From NCBI RefSeq assembly GCF_002257665.1, contig NZ_MQWB01000001.1, positions 82,834 through 146,833 on the forward strand: a DNA stretch of 64,000 bases, given 5' to 3'. Source of the stretch: Rubricoccus marinus (lineage in GTDB: Bacteria > Bacteroidota > Rhodothermia > Rhodothermales > Rubricoccaceae). Positions 52,452 to 61,187 of this stretch are shown here, piece after piece; within the stretch, counting starts at the first letter, position 1, and each line of letters starts with the position of its first letter. Position numbers and translations under genes: made by a program. The notes under the pieces are model-generated. The model saw only the letters and a program-made list of their open reading frames with translations, had not been told where the DNA came from and made no database searches.

Positions 52452-53465
52452 TTACTCCGTGTCGTGCTCGAACCACTCGATCCCCCGGCGCGGGGCGCCG
52501 TCGCGCTTTCGCTGGATCTGATCGTGCAGGCGCTTTTTGAACACCTCGGCGGGGTCGTAGCCGTAGTGCCGGAGGAGGTAGTTCATCGCGATGACCTCGC
52601 AGATGACCGTCACGTTCTTGCCCGGCACGATGGGCAGCTTGACGACCGGGAGCTCCACCGAGAGGATCCGGTCGGTCTCGTCCACCATGTCGATTCGGGT
52701 GTACTCCTCGCTCTCGTCCCAGGGGTGGATCCGTACGATGACCTCGATGCGCTTCTGGTGCCGGATGGCGCGCACGCCGAACATCGCGCGGACGTCCACG
52801 ATGCCGAGCCCGCGGATCTCCATAAAGTGCTGGGCGAGGTCGGTGCCGGCGCCCATGAGCACGCCCTCGGTTTTCTTAGTGGCGATCACCACGTCGTCCG
52901 CCACGAGACGGTGGCCGCGCTCCACCAGGTCTAGTGCCACCTCGCTTTTGCCGATCCCCGCCGGGCCCGTGAGGAGCAGGCCGATGCCGTAGACGTCCAA
53001 GAGCGAGCCGTGGAGCGTGAGCTGCTCCGAGAACTGGTCCTCCAGGAAGTCCCGAAGGCGGCCCATAAATGGGACCGTGGCCTCTTGCGTGCGGAACAGC
53101 GGGACGCCCGCCCGGGTCGCGGCGTCGCGGAGCGAGTCCGGGATGGTGTTGCCGTCGGTGAGGACGATGCAGGGGAGGTCAAAGCCGAGCAGGCGCGAAA
53201 AGGCCTCCATGCGCGCGTCGTCGTCCAACCACGCGAGGTAGCGGCACTCGGTGTTGCCGAGCACCTGCACGCGGTGGTGCGTGAACAGCTCGGTGTAGCC
53301 CGCCAGTGCGAGTCCCGGCCGGTGGATGGAGGGCTCGGTTACGGTCCGCGCGCTCACGTCCACGCCGTTGACGGGCTCCATCTCGGCGCCCACGCGTTCG
53401 CGCATCCGCTCGGCGAGGTATTCGACGGTGATGGACTCTTTGCGGAAGGACTGCTGCGGGCGCAT
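52452..53465 (-). CDS. hprK: HPr kinase/phosphorylase
   Basis: This 337-residue protein matches HprK. An N-terminal regulatory domain (1-135) is followed by a kinase domain with P-loop GPAGIGKSE (about 161-169) and the family signature MEIRGLGIVDVRAMFG. The C-terminal helix contains NYLLRHYGYDPAEVF. HprK phosphorylates a serine in HPr in response to energy state. No HPr or PTS gene is seen here, and in PTS-poor bacteria the partner is often an NPr-like protein or unknown. The ATG at 53465 is preceded about 25 bases upstream by a GATCTTGC box. Confidence 0.93.
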   Translation of the reverse strand: MRPQQSFRKESITVEYLAERMRERVGAEMEPVNGVDVSARTVTEPSIHRPGLALAGYTELFTHHRVQVLGNTECRYLAWLDDDARMEAFSRLLGFDLPCIVLTDGNTIPDSLRDAATRAGVPLFRTQEATVPFMGRLRDFLEDQFSEQLTLHGSLLDVYGIGLLLTGPAGIGKSEVALDLVERGHRLVADDVVIATKKTEGVLMGAGTDLAQHFMEIRGLGIVDVRAMFGVRAIRHQKRIEVIVRIHPWDESEEYTRIDMVDETDRILSVELPVVKLPIVPGKNVTVICEVIAMNYLLRHYGYDPAEVFKKRLHDQIQRKRDGAPRRGIEWFEHDTE

Positions 53466-53682
53466 CGCGACGGGCGGGGGTGTGCGGCAAGATCGCGCGC
53501 GCCAGAGGCCCTGGGTAGCGGGTGCGGTGTTCGGGGCCTAGCTGCACGGTGGCCGGCCTCTGGCGAGGTTGCCTTGCCTCTGGCGGGCCGGACCTGGGGC
53601 ATTCTGAGACAGCACCCCCTCCGCCCTGCGGGCACCTCCCCGAGGGGAGGGATGGGACGCGCCTCTCGCCGAATATGGCGAG

Positions 53683-53700
53683 GCCTCTGGCGCCAGAGGC
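53683..53700. repeat. Iterated-motif palindrome
   Basis: An exact GCCTCTGGCGCCAGAGGC lies downstream of the moxR stop, before the heptamer array. Confidence 0.75.
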
Positions 53701-53720
53701 TCGGGCCGACTTGATTCCGA

Positions 53721-53762
53721 GATCCGAGATCCGAGATCCGAGATCCGAGATCCGAGATCCGA
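53721..53762. repeat. Perfect GATCCGA tandem array
   Basis: Six perfect copies of the heptamer GATCCGA run from 53721 to 53762, flanked by degenerate units (GATTCCGA before, GATCGGC after). The array ends seven bases from the moxR stop codon. Confidence 0.95.
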
Positions 53763-53768
53763 GATCGG

Positions 53769-54851
53769 CTACGGCACCTGCACGACTTCCATCACGCGCT
53801 GCACGATGGCGCCAGAGGCCACCTCCTCGGCTTCGGCCTCGTACGTCACGCCGATGCGGTGGCGCAGCACGTCGGGCGCGATCGTGCGCACGTCGTCGGG
53901 TGTGACGTAGGGGCGGCCGTCTAGAAAGGCCGTCGCGCGGGCGGCGAGCGCGAGCGCAATCGTCGCGCGGGGGCTGGCGCCGTGGGCGACGAGCCCGTCG
54001 AGATCCTTGGCGCCGTAGCGGGCGGGCTCGCGGGTGGCGAGGACCAGGTCCACGATGTACTCCTCTACGCTCGGGTCCACCCAGAGCGCGTCCACGATGG
54101 CGCGAGCGCTTACGATGGCCTCGGGCTGGACGATAGCGCGCGTTTCGTGCGCCTCGGCGGTACGGGCCATGCGGCGCAGGATGGTCAACTCGTCCTCTCG
54201 CGAGGGGTACCCCACGACCGTTTTGAGCATGAAACGGTCCACCTGCGCCTCGGGCAGCGGGTACGTGCCCTCCTGATCGATGGGGTTCTGCGTCGCGAGA
54301 ACCAAAAACGGCCGGGGCAGGGGGTAGGTGCTCTCGCCGATGGTGACCTGCCGCTCCTGCATCGCCTCTAGGAGCGCGCTCTGGACCTTTGCGGGCGCGC
54401 GGTTGATCTCGTCCGCGAGGACGAAGTTGGCGAAGACCGGGCCTTTCTTGACGCGGAAGGAGCCGTCACCCTGGTGGTACACCAGCGTGCCGACCAAGTC
54501 GGCCGGAAGCAGGTCCGGCGTGAACTGGATCCGCTGGAAGTCCGCGTGGACAGCCTTGGCGAGGGTGGAGACCGCCAGGGTTTTCGCGAGGCCCGGCACG
54601 CCTTCGAGGAGCACGTGCCCGCCCGTGAGCAGCCCGATCAGGAGCCGCTCGATCATCTCTCTCTGCCCTACGAGCACCTTGCCGACCTCATCCAAGAGAG
54701 GCTGCACCCACGCGCTTTCCTTCTGGACGCGCTCCTTAAGCGCCCGCAGGTCCGGTGGGCCGCTGGCGCGTGCCGGAGTGGCGCCAGAGGCCTCTGGCGT
54801 GGGGGACGTGTCCGGCAGAGGCTGGAAGTCGGGCGGGGTGGAGTCGGTCAT
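53769..54851 (-). CDS. MoxR-family AAA+ ATPase
   Basis: This 360-residue ATPase has a Walker A motif (EGVPGLAKT, about residue 90) and a Walker B region (LADEINRAPAKVQSALLEAM). The sensor segment (VLATQNPIDQEGTYPLPEAQ) and a C-terminal lid are typical of MoxR. MoxR proteins act as chaperones for VWA-domain partners, often next to DUF58 proteins. No such partner is present in this window on either side. The ATG at 54851 gives the family N-terminus after a motif-encoded Pro/Ala-rich region of about 30 residues (PTPEASGATP). A TATTTTCG box lies 12 bases before the start. Confidence 0.92.
   Translation of the reverse strand: MTDSTPPDFQPLPDTSPTPEASGATPARASGPPDLRALKERVQKESAWVQPLLDEVGKVLVGQREMIERLLIGLLTGGHVLLEGVPGLAKTLAVSTLAKAVHADFQRIQFTPDLLPADLVGTLVYHQGDGSFRVKKGPVFANFVLADEINRAPAKVQSALLEAMQERQVTIGESTYPLPRPFLVLATQNPIDQEGTYPLPEAQVDRFMLKTVVGYPSREDELTILRRMARTAEAHETRAIVQPEAIVSARAIVDALWVDPSVEEYIVDLVLATREPARYGAKDLDGLVAHGASPRATIALALAARATAFLDGRPYVTPDDVRTIAPDVLRHRIGVTYEAEAEEVASGAIVQRVMEVVQVP
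54782..54799. repeat. Inverse palindrome inside moxR
   Basis: An exact CGCCAGAGGCCTCTGGCG is read in frame as PEASG in the N-terminal tail of the MoxR protein. Confidence 0.85.
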
Positions 54852-54855
54852 GGGC

Positions 54856-54863
54856 CGAAAATA
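54856..54863 (-). promoter_or_regulatory. Promoter box abutting moxR start
   Basis: TATTTTCG, a TAnnTTTG-like element, has its first T 12 bases before the ATG at 54851. Confidence 0.45.
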
Positions 54864-54873
54864 GCGCGGCGGC

Positions 54874-55851
54874 TCAGGCCTCGGCGGCGCCGAAGCGCGC
54901 GCCTGGGGTGAGGTCGGCGCCGTTAAGGAAGTCGGCGGCGTCCATGCGGCGCTTGCCCTGGCGTTGTGCCTCCAGAACCTCCACGGCGCCTGTTTCGCAC
55001 GCGATGACAAGCGCGCCGCTGGCGTCTAGAACCTCGCCTGGTGCGCCGCTCGCCTCGGCGTCGCCAGAGGCCTCTGGCGACCAGACGCGAGTGCGGAGAA
55101 CTTTGAGCGTCTCGGATCCGGTGCCGGGGTCCCACGTGGTCCACGCGCCGGGGTAGGGCGAGAGCGCGCGGACGAAGTCGTGCACGCGGCCGGCCGGCCG
55201 GTTCCAGTCGATCTCGGCGTCCTCGCGGAAGATCTTAGGCGCGGGGCTCGCGAGCGCGTCGTCCTGTGGCTGGCCTTCGGCCTTGCCAGAGGCGATCCGG
55301 CGCACGGTTTCGACAACGGCCTCGGCGCCAATCTCCATCAGCCGGTCGTGTACGTCGCCCGCCGTCTCGTCGGGTCCGACGGGCGTGCGGCGCCAAAGGA
55401 TTACGTCGCCGGTGTCTACGCTCGGGCGGAGGAAGAACGTGGTCACGCCGGTCTCGGTCACGCCGTCCATGATCGCGCGGTTGATGGGCGCGGCGCCGCG
55501 GTAGGCCGGCAGGAGCGAGCCGTGGAGGTTGAACGCGCCCAGCTTGGCGGTCTCGTAGACCTCGCGCGGCAGGATGCGGAACGCGACAACGGCGTGGATA
55601 TCGGGCTCCAACTCGATCAGCCTCTGGCGGAACGCCTCGTCCTTTAGGCTCTGGGGTTGGAGAAGCGGGATGCCGTGGTGGTCGGCGGCTTCTCCGACGG
55701 CGCTTCTGCGCACCTTCCGGCCGCGGCCTGCCGGCTTGTCGGGAACGGTGACCACGGCGACGGGCGCGAGGCCAGCCTCTACGAGGGCGTCGAGGGAGGG
55801 CACGGCGAAATCGGGCGTGCCCATAAAAACGATGCGGGGGGCGTCGGTCAC
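54874..55851 (-). CDS. fmt: Methionyl-tRNA formyltransferase
   Basis: This 325-residue enzyme formylates initiator Met-tRNA using 10-formyl-tetrahydrofolate. It begins with RIVFMGTPDFAVPSL. The formyl-donor site (FNLHGSLLPAYRGAAPINRAI, about residues 106-126) contains the catalytic Asn and His, and a C-terminal OB-like domain follows. The start is a GTG at 55851; the upstream frame is motif sequence. An inverse palindrome (55062) writes PEASG near the C-domain linker. The gene lies just upstream of moxR with a 22-base gap. Confidence 0.95.
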   Translation of the reverse strand: MTDAPRIVFMGTPDFAVPSLDALVEAGLAPVAVVTVPDKPAGRGRKVRRSAVGEAADHHGIPLLQPQSLKDEAFRQRLIELEPDIHAVVAFRILPREVYETAKLGAFNLHGSLLPAYRGAAPINRAIMDGVTETGVTTFFLRPSVDTGDVILWRRTPVGPDETAGDVHDRLMEIGAEAVVETVRRIASGKAEGQPQDDALASPAPKIFREDAEIDWNRPAGRVHDFVRALSPYPGAWTTWDPGTGSETLKVLRTRVWSPEASGDAEASGAPGEVLDASGALVIACETGAVEVLEAQRQGKRRMDAADFLNGADLTPGARFGAAEA

Positions 55852-55920
55852 GGAGGCGGGGAGGGGCGGGCCGCAAGATCGCGCGCGCCAGAGGCCGGGG
55901 CGTGCCGGGCCTCTGGCGTG

Positions 55921-55956
55921 AACGCAAAACGCCCCGGCTCGCAATGAGCCGAGGCG
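55921..55956 (-). terminator. Rho-independent terminator of GWxTD gene
   Basis: On the minus strand CGCCTCGGCTC and GAGCCGGGGCG form an 11-pair stem with one mismatch and a five-base loop, followed by TTTTGCGTT. Confidence 0.82.
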
Positions 55957-55999
55957 CAAGAGGCGGGCGTGCTCTGGCGGTGCGCCAGAGGCTTAACGG

Positions 56000-57322
56000 T
56001 TACAGGCGCGTGCGCTCGTCCCAGATGGGCACGAGGAGCTGGTAGTCGCCTACGCCTTCGTCCACGAAGATGAACTGGCGGCCGTGGCGGAAGTAGGACC
56101 AGATCTGGTAGGGCTGCGTGCCGTAGTTGAACGGTTTGTCGTCCACGTGGTCGGGCTCACCAAAGCGGATGTACACCTCGCCGCGGTCGGTCGTCCAGCC
56201 AGAGTCCCGCATGCGGCCGTAGCGCTCGTTGGCGTAGGCCACGCGGTAGTAGTACTCCTCCATCTGCTCGTTGCGGGAGGTCGCCGGCGTAGGGTCGCGG
56301 CGGCTCCAGAACTCCTGGAAGAGTTTGACCTTCTCCTCGAACGTTGGCGCGTTGCGGAGGGCTCGGAGCTCGCGGTCCTTGGCCACGTAACGGAGCTGGG
56401 TGATGGCGTTGTCGAGGTCCGCGATCTGCGCGTCCAAGCCCATCCACCGGACCGAGAACTGGCGTTCGGCCTCCGCCACGAGGATGCCGAAGGAGTCCTC
56501 CAAGCGGATCGTCAGCGTGTAATCCCCGACCTTCAGGTTCTCCGTTTCGACGCGGAACGCTGCGGGCGTGCGGCCGGCCGGCGCGTCGAGAGGCTCGGAG
56601 ACGAGGACCGGGACGCCGACGTCTTCGCGCTGGCGCGGGGCCAAGCCGAGAAGGGCGACGAACGACGGGCGCTCTCTCTGGCGCGAGCGGTCCGTGACGG
56701 CGTAGGTCACCTGGAGCGCGCTAGGCTCCTTGGCGAACAGCTCGTAGTAGACTGTGAAGGCTTCCTGCTCGGTGGAGATGGAGCCCCCAAGGTTGGGCTC
56801 GAAGCGGCCGCTGGCGTCGTACGCGTCGAGAAGGACGGGGTCGCTCATCGCGATGGGGCCGCTCATCTCGCGGACAGCCGTGCCGATCTCCTGCGCAAAC
56901 ACGCGGCCGCTGGCGCCGTCCTCAAGCGTGAGCTCTACGACGTACTTACCGGGCTCCACGCCAACGCCCTGAACGGAGCGGTCCGAGCCTTCACCCAGGG
57001 TTTCGTCGTAGCTCGCGACGGTCACGTCGCGGGTCCACGTGCGCGAGGTGACGAGCCCGGCGAGGGTGCCGTCGTCCGAGAGGCGCTTGATCTCTGCTGT
57101 GACGACGTAGCTGGCCTCGAACCCGACCGACCGCGCGAGAAAGCGCAGGTTCTGGTAGGGGATGTCCGCGTATACGTCGAGCGTGGCCTTGCCGTCGTCG
57201 TCGCGCGTGACTACGACCTCGGCGTCGAAGGCGGGCTCGTAGGTGGCCTGGCTCCACGCCGGTGCCGCGAGGAGGCAGACGAGCATCGCCCCGAGGAGCG
57301 AGAGGGAGTAGCGAGCGCGCAT
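56000..57322 (-). CDS. GWxTD domain-containing exported protein
   Basis: This 440-residue protein has a signal peptide (1-25, ending AWSQ) and ends in a GWxTD domain, named for the motif seen here as GWTTDRGEVYIRFG (about residue 385). The central part is beta-rich with repeated strands. Family members occur in Bacteroidota, Acidobacteriota and allied phyla, with unknown function. The ATG at 57322 is preferred because it begins the signal peptide. Upstream lie a CATCTTTG promoter-like box (57385-57393, minus) and a GCGCTTTCGAGAGCGC inverted repeat. It stands alone with its own terminator. Confidence 0.88.
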   Translation of the reverse strand: MRARYSLSLLGAMLVCLLAAPAWSQATYEPAFDAEVVVTRDDDGKATLDVYADIPYQNLRFLARSVGFEASYVVTAEIKRLSDDGTLAGLVTSRTWTRDVTVASYDETLGEGSDRSVQGVGVEPGKYVVELTLEDGASGRVFAQEIGTAVREMSGPIAMSDPVLLDAYDASGRFEPNLGGSISTEQEAFTVYYELFAKEPSALQVTYAVTDRSRQRERPSFVALLGLAPRQREDVGVPVLVSEPLDAPAGRTPAAFRVETENLKVGDYTLTIRLEDSFGILVAEAERQFSVRWMGLDAQIADLDNAITQLRYVAKDRELRALRNAPTFEEKVKLFQEFWSRRDPTPATSRNEQMEEYYYRVAYANERYGRMRDSGWTTDRGEVYIRFGEPDHVDDKPFNYGTQPYQIWSYFRHGRQFIFVDEGVGDYQLLVPIWDERTRL

Positions 57323-57624
57323 AGGCTCTGTGAACACAGGGACGAGAGTATAGGGCACGGAAGGCCCCGCGCAGAACGGGACGAACAAAGATGGCGCTTT
57401 CGAGAGCGCTTCCGCCTCTCAGGGGCTCCGAACCGTCCGCGAACGGGAACGGACGGCCGCACAGAGGCCCGAACGGTGCGCCCCTGGCGCCAGAGGCGGC
57501 CTCTGGCGGGCCGTAGGAGCGGTGTGCCGCACCGCTGGCAGAGGCTCGGAAGGAACGGTGCGCCAGAGGCTTCGCGCGCCCAGGCCGAGGTGTTGAAACG
57601 GGTTAGCGGAATCCGCCTTTCCCG
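57323..57624. other. Spacer between ftsY and GWxTD gene
   Basis: No gene is visible. It holds a GCGCTTTCGAGAGCGC-type inverted repeat (57394-57409), an AGCGGTG/CACCGCT hairpin in a GTAGGAGCG repeat (about 57514-57540; related sequence at 58830) and several iterated-motif copies. Confidence 0.6.
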
Positions 57625-57626
57625 TT
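57597..57626 (-). terminator. Hairpin at ftsY end
   Basis: AACGGG and CCCGTT enclose a second pairing of AGCGGA with TCCGCC-like bases. The structure overlaps the ftsY stop. The T-run is weak. Confidence 0.4.
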
Positions 57627-58593
57627 ACGCCACCGCGCCGCCCTCGAAGAGCGCCTGCACGAACGCGGCGCGGTCGAAGACCTGGAGGTCCCGCATCCCC
57701 TCGCCGACGCCGATGTACTTGACCGGGATCTGGAACTCGTTCGAGATCCCGATCACGATGCCGCCCTTGGCGGTCCCGTCCAGCTTGGTGAGGACGAGGC
57801 CGGTCACGTCCACGGCCTGGGTGAACGCCTCGGCCTGGCGGATGGCGTTCTGACCGGTGCTGGCGTCCAGCACAAGCAGGACCTCGTGCGGCGCGCCGTC
57901 CACCTGCTTGTCCATGACGCGCTTGATCTTGGTGAGCTCGTTCATGAGCCCGATCTGATTGTGCAAGCGCCCGGCGGTGTCAATCAGGACCACATCGGCG
58001 CCAGAGGCCTTGGCGCGCGCGACGGTGTCGTACGCCACCGCGGCAGGGTCGGCGCCGTGGTATTGCTTGACGATGGGCACGTCGGCGCGCTCGCTCCAGA
58101 TCACCAACTGCTCCGTCGCCGCGGCGCGGAACGTGTCGGCGGCGCCGAGGAGCACGCTCTTGCCCGCCGCTTTGTAGCGGTGCGCGATCTTGCCGATGGA
58201 CGTCGTCTTGCCCACACCGTTGACGCCGACCACCATCACGACGTGCGGCGAGTTGGGCAGCGGCGCCTCGAAGCTGGCCGGACGCTCTGGCTTGCTCTCC
58301 AAGAGCAGGCTCGCGATCTCGTCGCGGATCAGGCCCTGGAGCTCTTTGGTCGTAACGTACTTGTCCTCGGCCACGCGCGCCTCGATGCGCCCGATGATGT
58401 CGACGGTGGTTTTGACGCCCACGTCGCTCGTCACCAGCGCTTCTTCGAGGTTGTCCAGCACCTCCTCGTCCACGGTGTCCTTCCCCGCGACGGCGCGGCT
58501 GAGCTTGCCGAAGAGGCCGCTGCGTGTCTTTTCGAGCCCGTCTTCGAGCTTGTCCTGGTCGTCCTTGTTGCGTCCGAAGCCGAAGAGCGCCAT
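57625..58593 (-). CDS. ftsY: Signal recognition particle receptor FtsY
   Basis: This 322-residue SRP GTPase receptor has an N-domain (about 20-110) and a G-domain. G1 is GVNGVGKTTSIGKIA, then DTAGRLHNQ, TKLDGTAKGG and the C-terminal GVGEGMRDLQVFD. FtsY docks ribosome-SRP complexes at the membrane for insertion of proteins. The acidic A-domain seen in some species is absent, giving a short NG-type form. The ATG at 58593 opens MALFGFG. One iterated nonamer occurs, near 57996. Confidence 0.96.
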   Translation of the reverse strand: MALFGFGRNKDDQDKLEDGLEKTRSGLFGKLSRAVAGKDTVDEEVLDNLEEALVTSDVGVKTTVDIIGRIEARVAEDKYVTTKELQGLIRDEIASLLLESKPERPASFEAPLPNSPHVVMVVGVNGVGKTTSIGKIAHRYKAAGKSVLLGAADTFRAAATEQLVIWSERADVPIVKQYHGADPAAVAYDTVARAKASGADVVLIDTAGRLHNQIGLMNELTKIKRVMDKQVDGAPHEVLLVLDASTGQNAIRQAEAFTQAVDVTGLVLTKLDGTAKGGIVIGISNEFQIPVKYIGVGEGMRDLQVFDRAAFVQALFEGGAVA

Positions 58594-58704
58594 CGTGGTC
58601 AGGTGTGAGTGAGGTGCGGGGAACGAGACCTGCGCGCGTGAGGATTCGCGCCAGAGGCGGAAGGTGCGGCCTCTGGCGTCAGCGGGCCGCGAAGAGCGCT
58701 CGGA

Positions 58705-58746
58705 ATTGAGGGATGAGGGATGAGGGATGAGGGATGAGGGATGAGG
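58705..58746. repeat. GATGAGG tandem array
   Basis: Five perfect GATGAGG heptamers (58712-58746) follow one degenerate unit (ATTGAGG). Confidence 0.95.
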
Positions 58747-58876
58747 GGGGCGCCGGTCGATTTGTTCCGCCAGAGGTCCCGTTCGCCATCCGCATCCCGC
58801 CCCGCCTCTGGCGCTGCGCCCGTCCTCCCGTAGGAGCGTGTCGCACATGTCCGGTTCTAAGGATTCTTCTGGGCCT

Positions 58877-58894
58877 CGCCAGAGGCCTCTGGCG
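58877..58894. repeat. Inverse palindrome of iterated motif
   Basis: An exact CGCCAGAGGCCTCTGGCG lies in the ftsY-rlmD spacer. Confidence 0.75.
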
Positions 58895-58966
58895 GTCGAA
58901 CCGGCCCTCACCCGAGGGGAGAGGGGACCTCGTCGGTGGGATCAAAGAGGCCTCTGGCGCCAAGAG

Positions 58967-58987
58967 CCAGCCCCCAGCCCCCAGCCT
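58967..58987. repeat. CCAGCCC tandem array
   Basis: Three heptamers, CCAGCCC, CCAGCCC and CCAGCCT, run into a copy of the iterated motif. Confidence 0.7.
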
Positions 58988-59053
58988 CTGGCGCCAGCGG
59001 CCCGCCCCTGCTCTTTCCGCCTCGTCTTCCCACCCGGCGCCAGAGGCCCGGCC

Positions 59054-59061
59054 TAGCTTTG
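59054..59061 (+). promoter_or_regulatory. TAnnTTTG promoter box abutting rlmD start
   Basis: TAGCTTTG is a perfect TAnnTTTG match. Its first T is 11 bases before the ATG at 59065, implying a leaderless transcript. Confidence 0.65.
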
Positions 59062-59064
59062 GGC

Positions 59065-60609
59065 ATGACCGAGACCGCACCGCTCGCCTCTGGCGAGGCC
59101 ACCGATCCCAACGCCGACCTCACCGCCTCCGCGCTCAAGCGCGGCCGCGAGGTCGAGATCACGCTCACCGACTTCGCCGACCGCGGCAAGAGCCTCGCCC
59201 GCGTGGGCGATGGTGACCGTGGCTACGTCGTCTTCGTGGCCGGCGCTGTGCCGGGCGACCGCGTCAAGGCGCGCGTGTTCAAGCGCAAGCGCTCGTTCGC
59301 CGAGGCGCGCATCTTGGACGTGCTCGAGCCCAGCCCGCTCCGCGTCCAGCCGCGTTGCGAGTACTTCGATTCGTGCGGCGGGTGCAAGTGGCAGCACGTC
59401 GGCTACGAGGCGCAGCTGGAGATGAAGCGCGACCACGTGGAGGGCGCGCTCCGCCACGAGGGCGGCATCGACCTGGATACGCATGGGGCCTCTGGCGCCG
59501 GCGTGCAGGTGCTCCCCACCATTGGTGCCGAGGGCGAGCCGTACTACTACCGCAACAAGATGGAATTCTCCTTCTCGGCGCAGCGCTGGCTGACCGACTG
59601 GGAGATCGCCTCTGGCGAGGCCATGGACAAGGACTTCGCGCTCGGCCTCCACGTGCCCGGCCGCTACGACAAGGTCTTGGACCTCAAGGTGTGCTACCTC
59701 CAGAGCGAGTGGAGCGCGCGGCTCGTCAACGGCGTCCGCGAGTTCGCCAAGCACCACGGGTGGCCCGCGTGGAACGTGCACGACCACAGCGGCTACCTCC
59801 GCCACCTCGTGATCCGCACGCCGGCGCACACGGACGAGAAGATGGTCAACCTCGTGACCAGCCACGAGAGCGCCGAGAAGATGGCGCTCTTCGCGGACTG
59901 GCTGCGGACCGAGTTCCCCAGCGTGACCACGCTCGTCAACACGGTCAATAGCGGGAAGGCGCAGACGGCCTACGGCGAGAAGGAGATCGTCGTCTTCGGC
60001 TCTGGCGTCGTCCACGACAAGATTGGCGAGCACACGTTCGAGATCGCGCCGAGCGCGTTTTTCCAGACCAACACGAAGGGCGCCGAAAAGCTGTACGCCA
60101 TCGCGAAGGAGATGGCGCACTTCCAGAAAGACGACCTGGTCTACGACCTCTACTGCGGCGCGGGCACGATCTCGATGTATGTCGCCGATCAGGTCGAGCG
60201 CGTCGTGGGCGTCGAACTCGTGGAAGCGGCGGTGGAGAACGCGCGCGTCAACACTGTGGAGAACGGTGTGGACAACTGCACGTTCGTCGCGGGCGACATG
60301 CTCAAGCTGTTCACGCCGGACTTCGTGAAGGAGCACGGCCAGCCCGATGTGGTCCTTGTGGACCCACCGCGCGCCGGGATGCACCCCAAGGTGACCGAGC
60401 AGATCGCCGCGCTCCGGCCCGAGCGCATCGTTTACGTCTCGTGCAACCCGCGCACCCAGGCGAAAGACCTGCAGCGCCTGCTCGCGACGACGAACAACGG
60501 CTACCGCATTGAGGCCATTCAGCCCGTTGACCTGTTCCCGCACACGGCGCACGTCGAGAACGTGATCGGCCTGCGCCGGATCGACGCGCCAGAGGCCTCT
60601 GGCGCCTAG
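59065..60609 (+). CDS. rlmD: RlmD/RumA-type 23S rRNA (uracil-5-)-methyltransferase
   Basis: This 514-residue enzyme methylates C5 of a uridine in 23S rRNA (or tRNA) with S-adenosylmethionine. It has a TRAM domain (ITLTDFADRGKSLARV, about 33-90) and a [4Fe-4S] cysteine set (CEYFDSCGGCKW). The SAM motif is YDLYCGAGTIS. The catalytic region has VDPPRAGMHP and YVSCNPRTQAKDL. The choice between RlmD and RlmC-type sites cannot be made from sequence. The C-terminus ends DAPEASGA, where an inverse palindrome (60587) supplies the last codons. Confidence 0.9.
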   Translation: MTETAPLASGEATDPNADLTASALKRGREVEITLTDFADRGKSLARVGDGDRGYVVFVAGAVPGDRVKARVFKRKRSFAEARILDVLEPSPLRVQPRCEYFDSCGGCKWQHVGYEAQLEMKRDHVEGALRHEGGIDLDTHGASGAGVQVLPTIGAEGEPYYYRNKMEFSFSAQRWLTDWEIASGEAMDKDFALGLHVPGRYDKVLDLKVCYLQSEWSARLVNGVREFAKHHGWPAWNVHDHSGYLRHLVIRTPAHTDEKMVNLVTSHESAEKMALFADWLRTEFPSVTTLVNTVNSGKAQTAYGEKEIVVFGSGVVHDKIGEHTFEIAPSAFFQTNTKGAEKLYAIAKEMAHFQKDDLVYDLYCGAGTISMYVADQVERVVGVELVEAAVENARVNTVENGVDNCTFVAGDMLKLFTPDFVKEHGQPDVVLVDPPRAGMHPKVTEQIAALRPERIVYVSCNPRTQAKDLQRLLATTNNGYRIEAIQPVDLFPHTAHVENVIGLRRIDAPEASGA

Positions 60610-60634
60610 CTTCTATCACGATGGCTAGAGAAGT

Positions 60635-61072
60635 ATGAAGCGGGATGCCTCTGGTGTAAATAGATCTGCCGTGTTCATGTTTTTGGTGTTCGTGACTGCG
60701 CTATTCTCGTGCAATACGACAAGTGGGAGCGAGTCTGAAAACGTATCGTGCTCGGCTGATAAGCTTGGTATCAGCATCCAGGTTCTGGAAAAAAGATTCG
60801 CAGGCGGGAAAGCAAGGTCTTATTCCGATAGAGCTTTCGCCGAACTGCGTGGGTGGGCGATTCGGTCCGATAGCTCTATCGTCTTGCCTGTGATTATTTA
60901 CACGGAGGGACGCTGGGCCTCTAGGTCGGATTTGGAAATCGAAGGAGTTCAGGTAGGCTCGATAGGGCGCAGCGTTACTACGGCTCGCGTGGAGATGGAA
61001 CACATCTACGATCTAACCTGCGTGGATTACATTCAGTCCATATCTCTCGCGCAAAAGGTTTATCCCACCTGA
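60635..61072 (+). CDS. Low-GC predicted lipoprotein
   Basis: This 145-residue protein has an N-terminal hydrophobic segment (about 12-25) ending in a lipobox-like ALFSC. Further cysteines are present (CSADKLG and TCVDY). Two 60-base lines inside it count 48-50% GC, against about 70% around it. It has no exact iterated-motif copy, although full copies lie just outside both ends; one degenerate copy (GCCTCTGGTG) is near the start. These features point to recent horizontal gain. No domain is recognised. Confidence 0.7.
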   Translation: MKRDASGVNRSAVFMFLVFVTALFSCNTTSGSESENVSCSADKLGISIQVLEKRFAGGKARSYSDRAFAELRGWAIRSDSSIVLPVIIYTEGRWASRSDLEIEGVQVGSIGRSVTTARVEMEHIYDLTCVDYIQSISLAQKVYPT

Positions 61073-61187
61073 TGCCTTTTGCGCCGCGTCGACACGCGGG
61101 AAGCCTCTGGCGAGAGCGCGGAGGCGGAAACAACGTCCGAGGCGTAGCGCGCGGCCTCTGGCGCCAGCGGCTCGCGGCGCCAGAGAG

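Larger units (their letters stand above)
53466..53768. other. Gene-free, repeat-rich spacer
   Basis: No gene is visible. The spacer holds about six iterated-motif copies, a degenerate CTCCGCCCTGCGGGC... repeat near 53619-53650, a full palindrome at 53683-53700 and the heptamer array at 53721-53762. Confidence 0.65.
58594..59064. other. Gene-free, repeat-rich spacer between divergent genes
   Basis: The region between ftsY (minus) and the methyltransferase gene (plus) has no credible gene. It holds about ten iterated-motif copies, heptamer arrays at 58705-58746 and 58967-58987, a GTAGGAGCG repeat near 58830 and an inverse palindrome at 58877-58894. Confidence 0.65.

Noticed and set aside
53721-53762. 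CRISPR or VNTR coding repeat
   Set aside because: The 7-base period has no spacers, and the array lies outside any supported reading frame.
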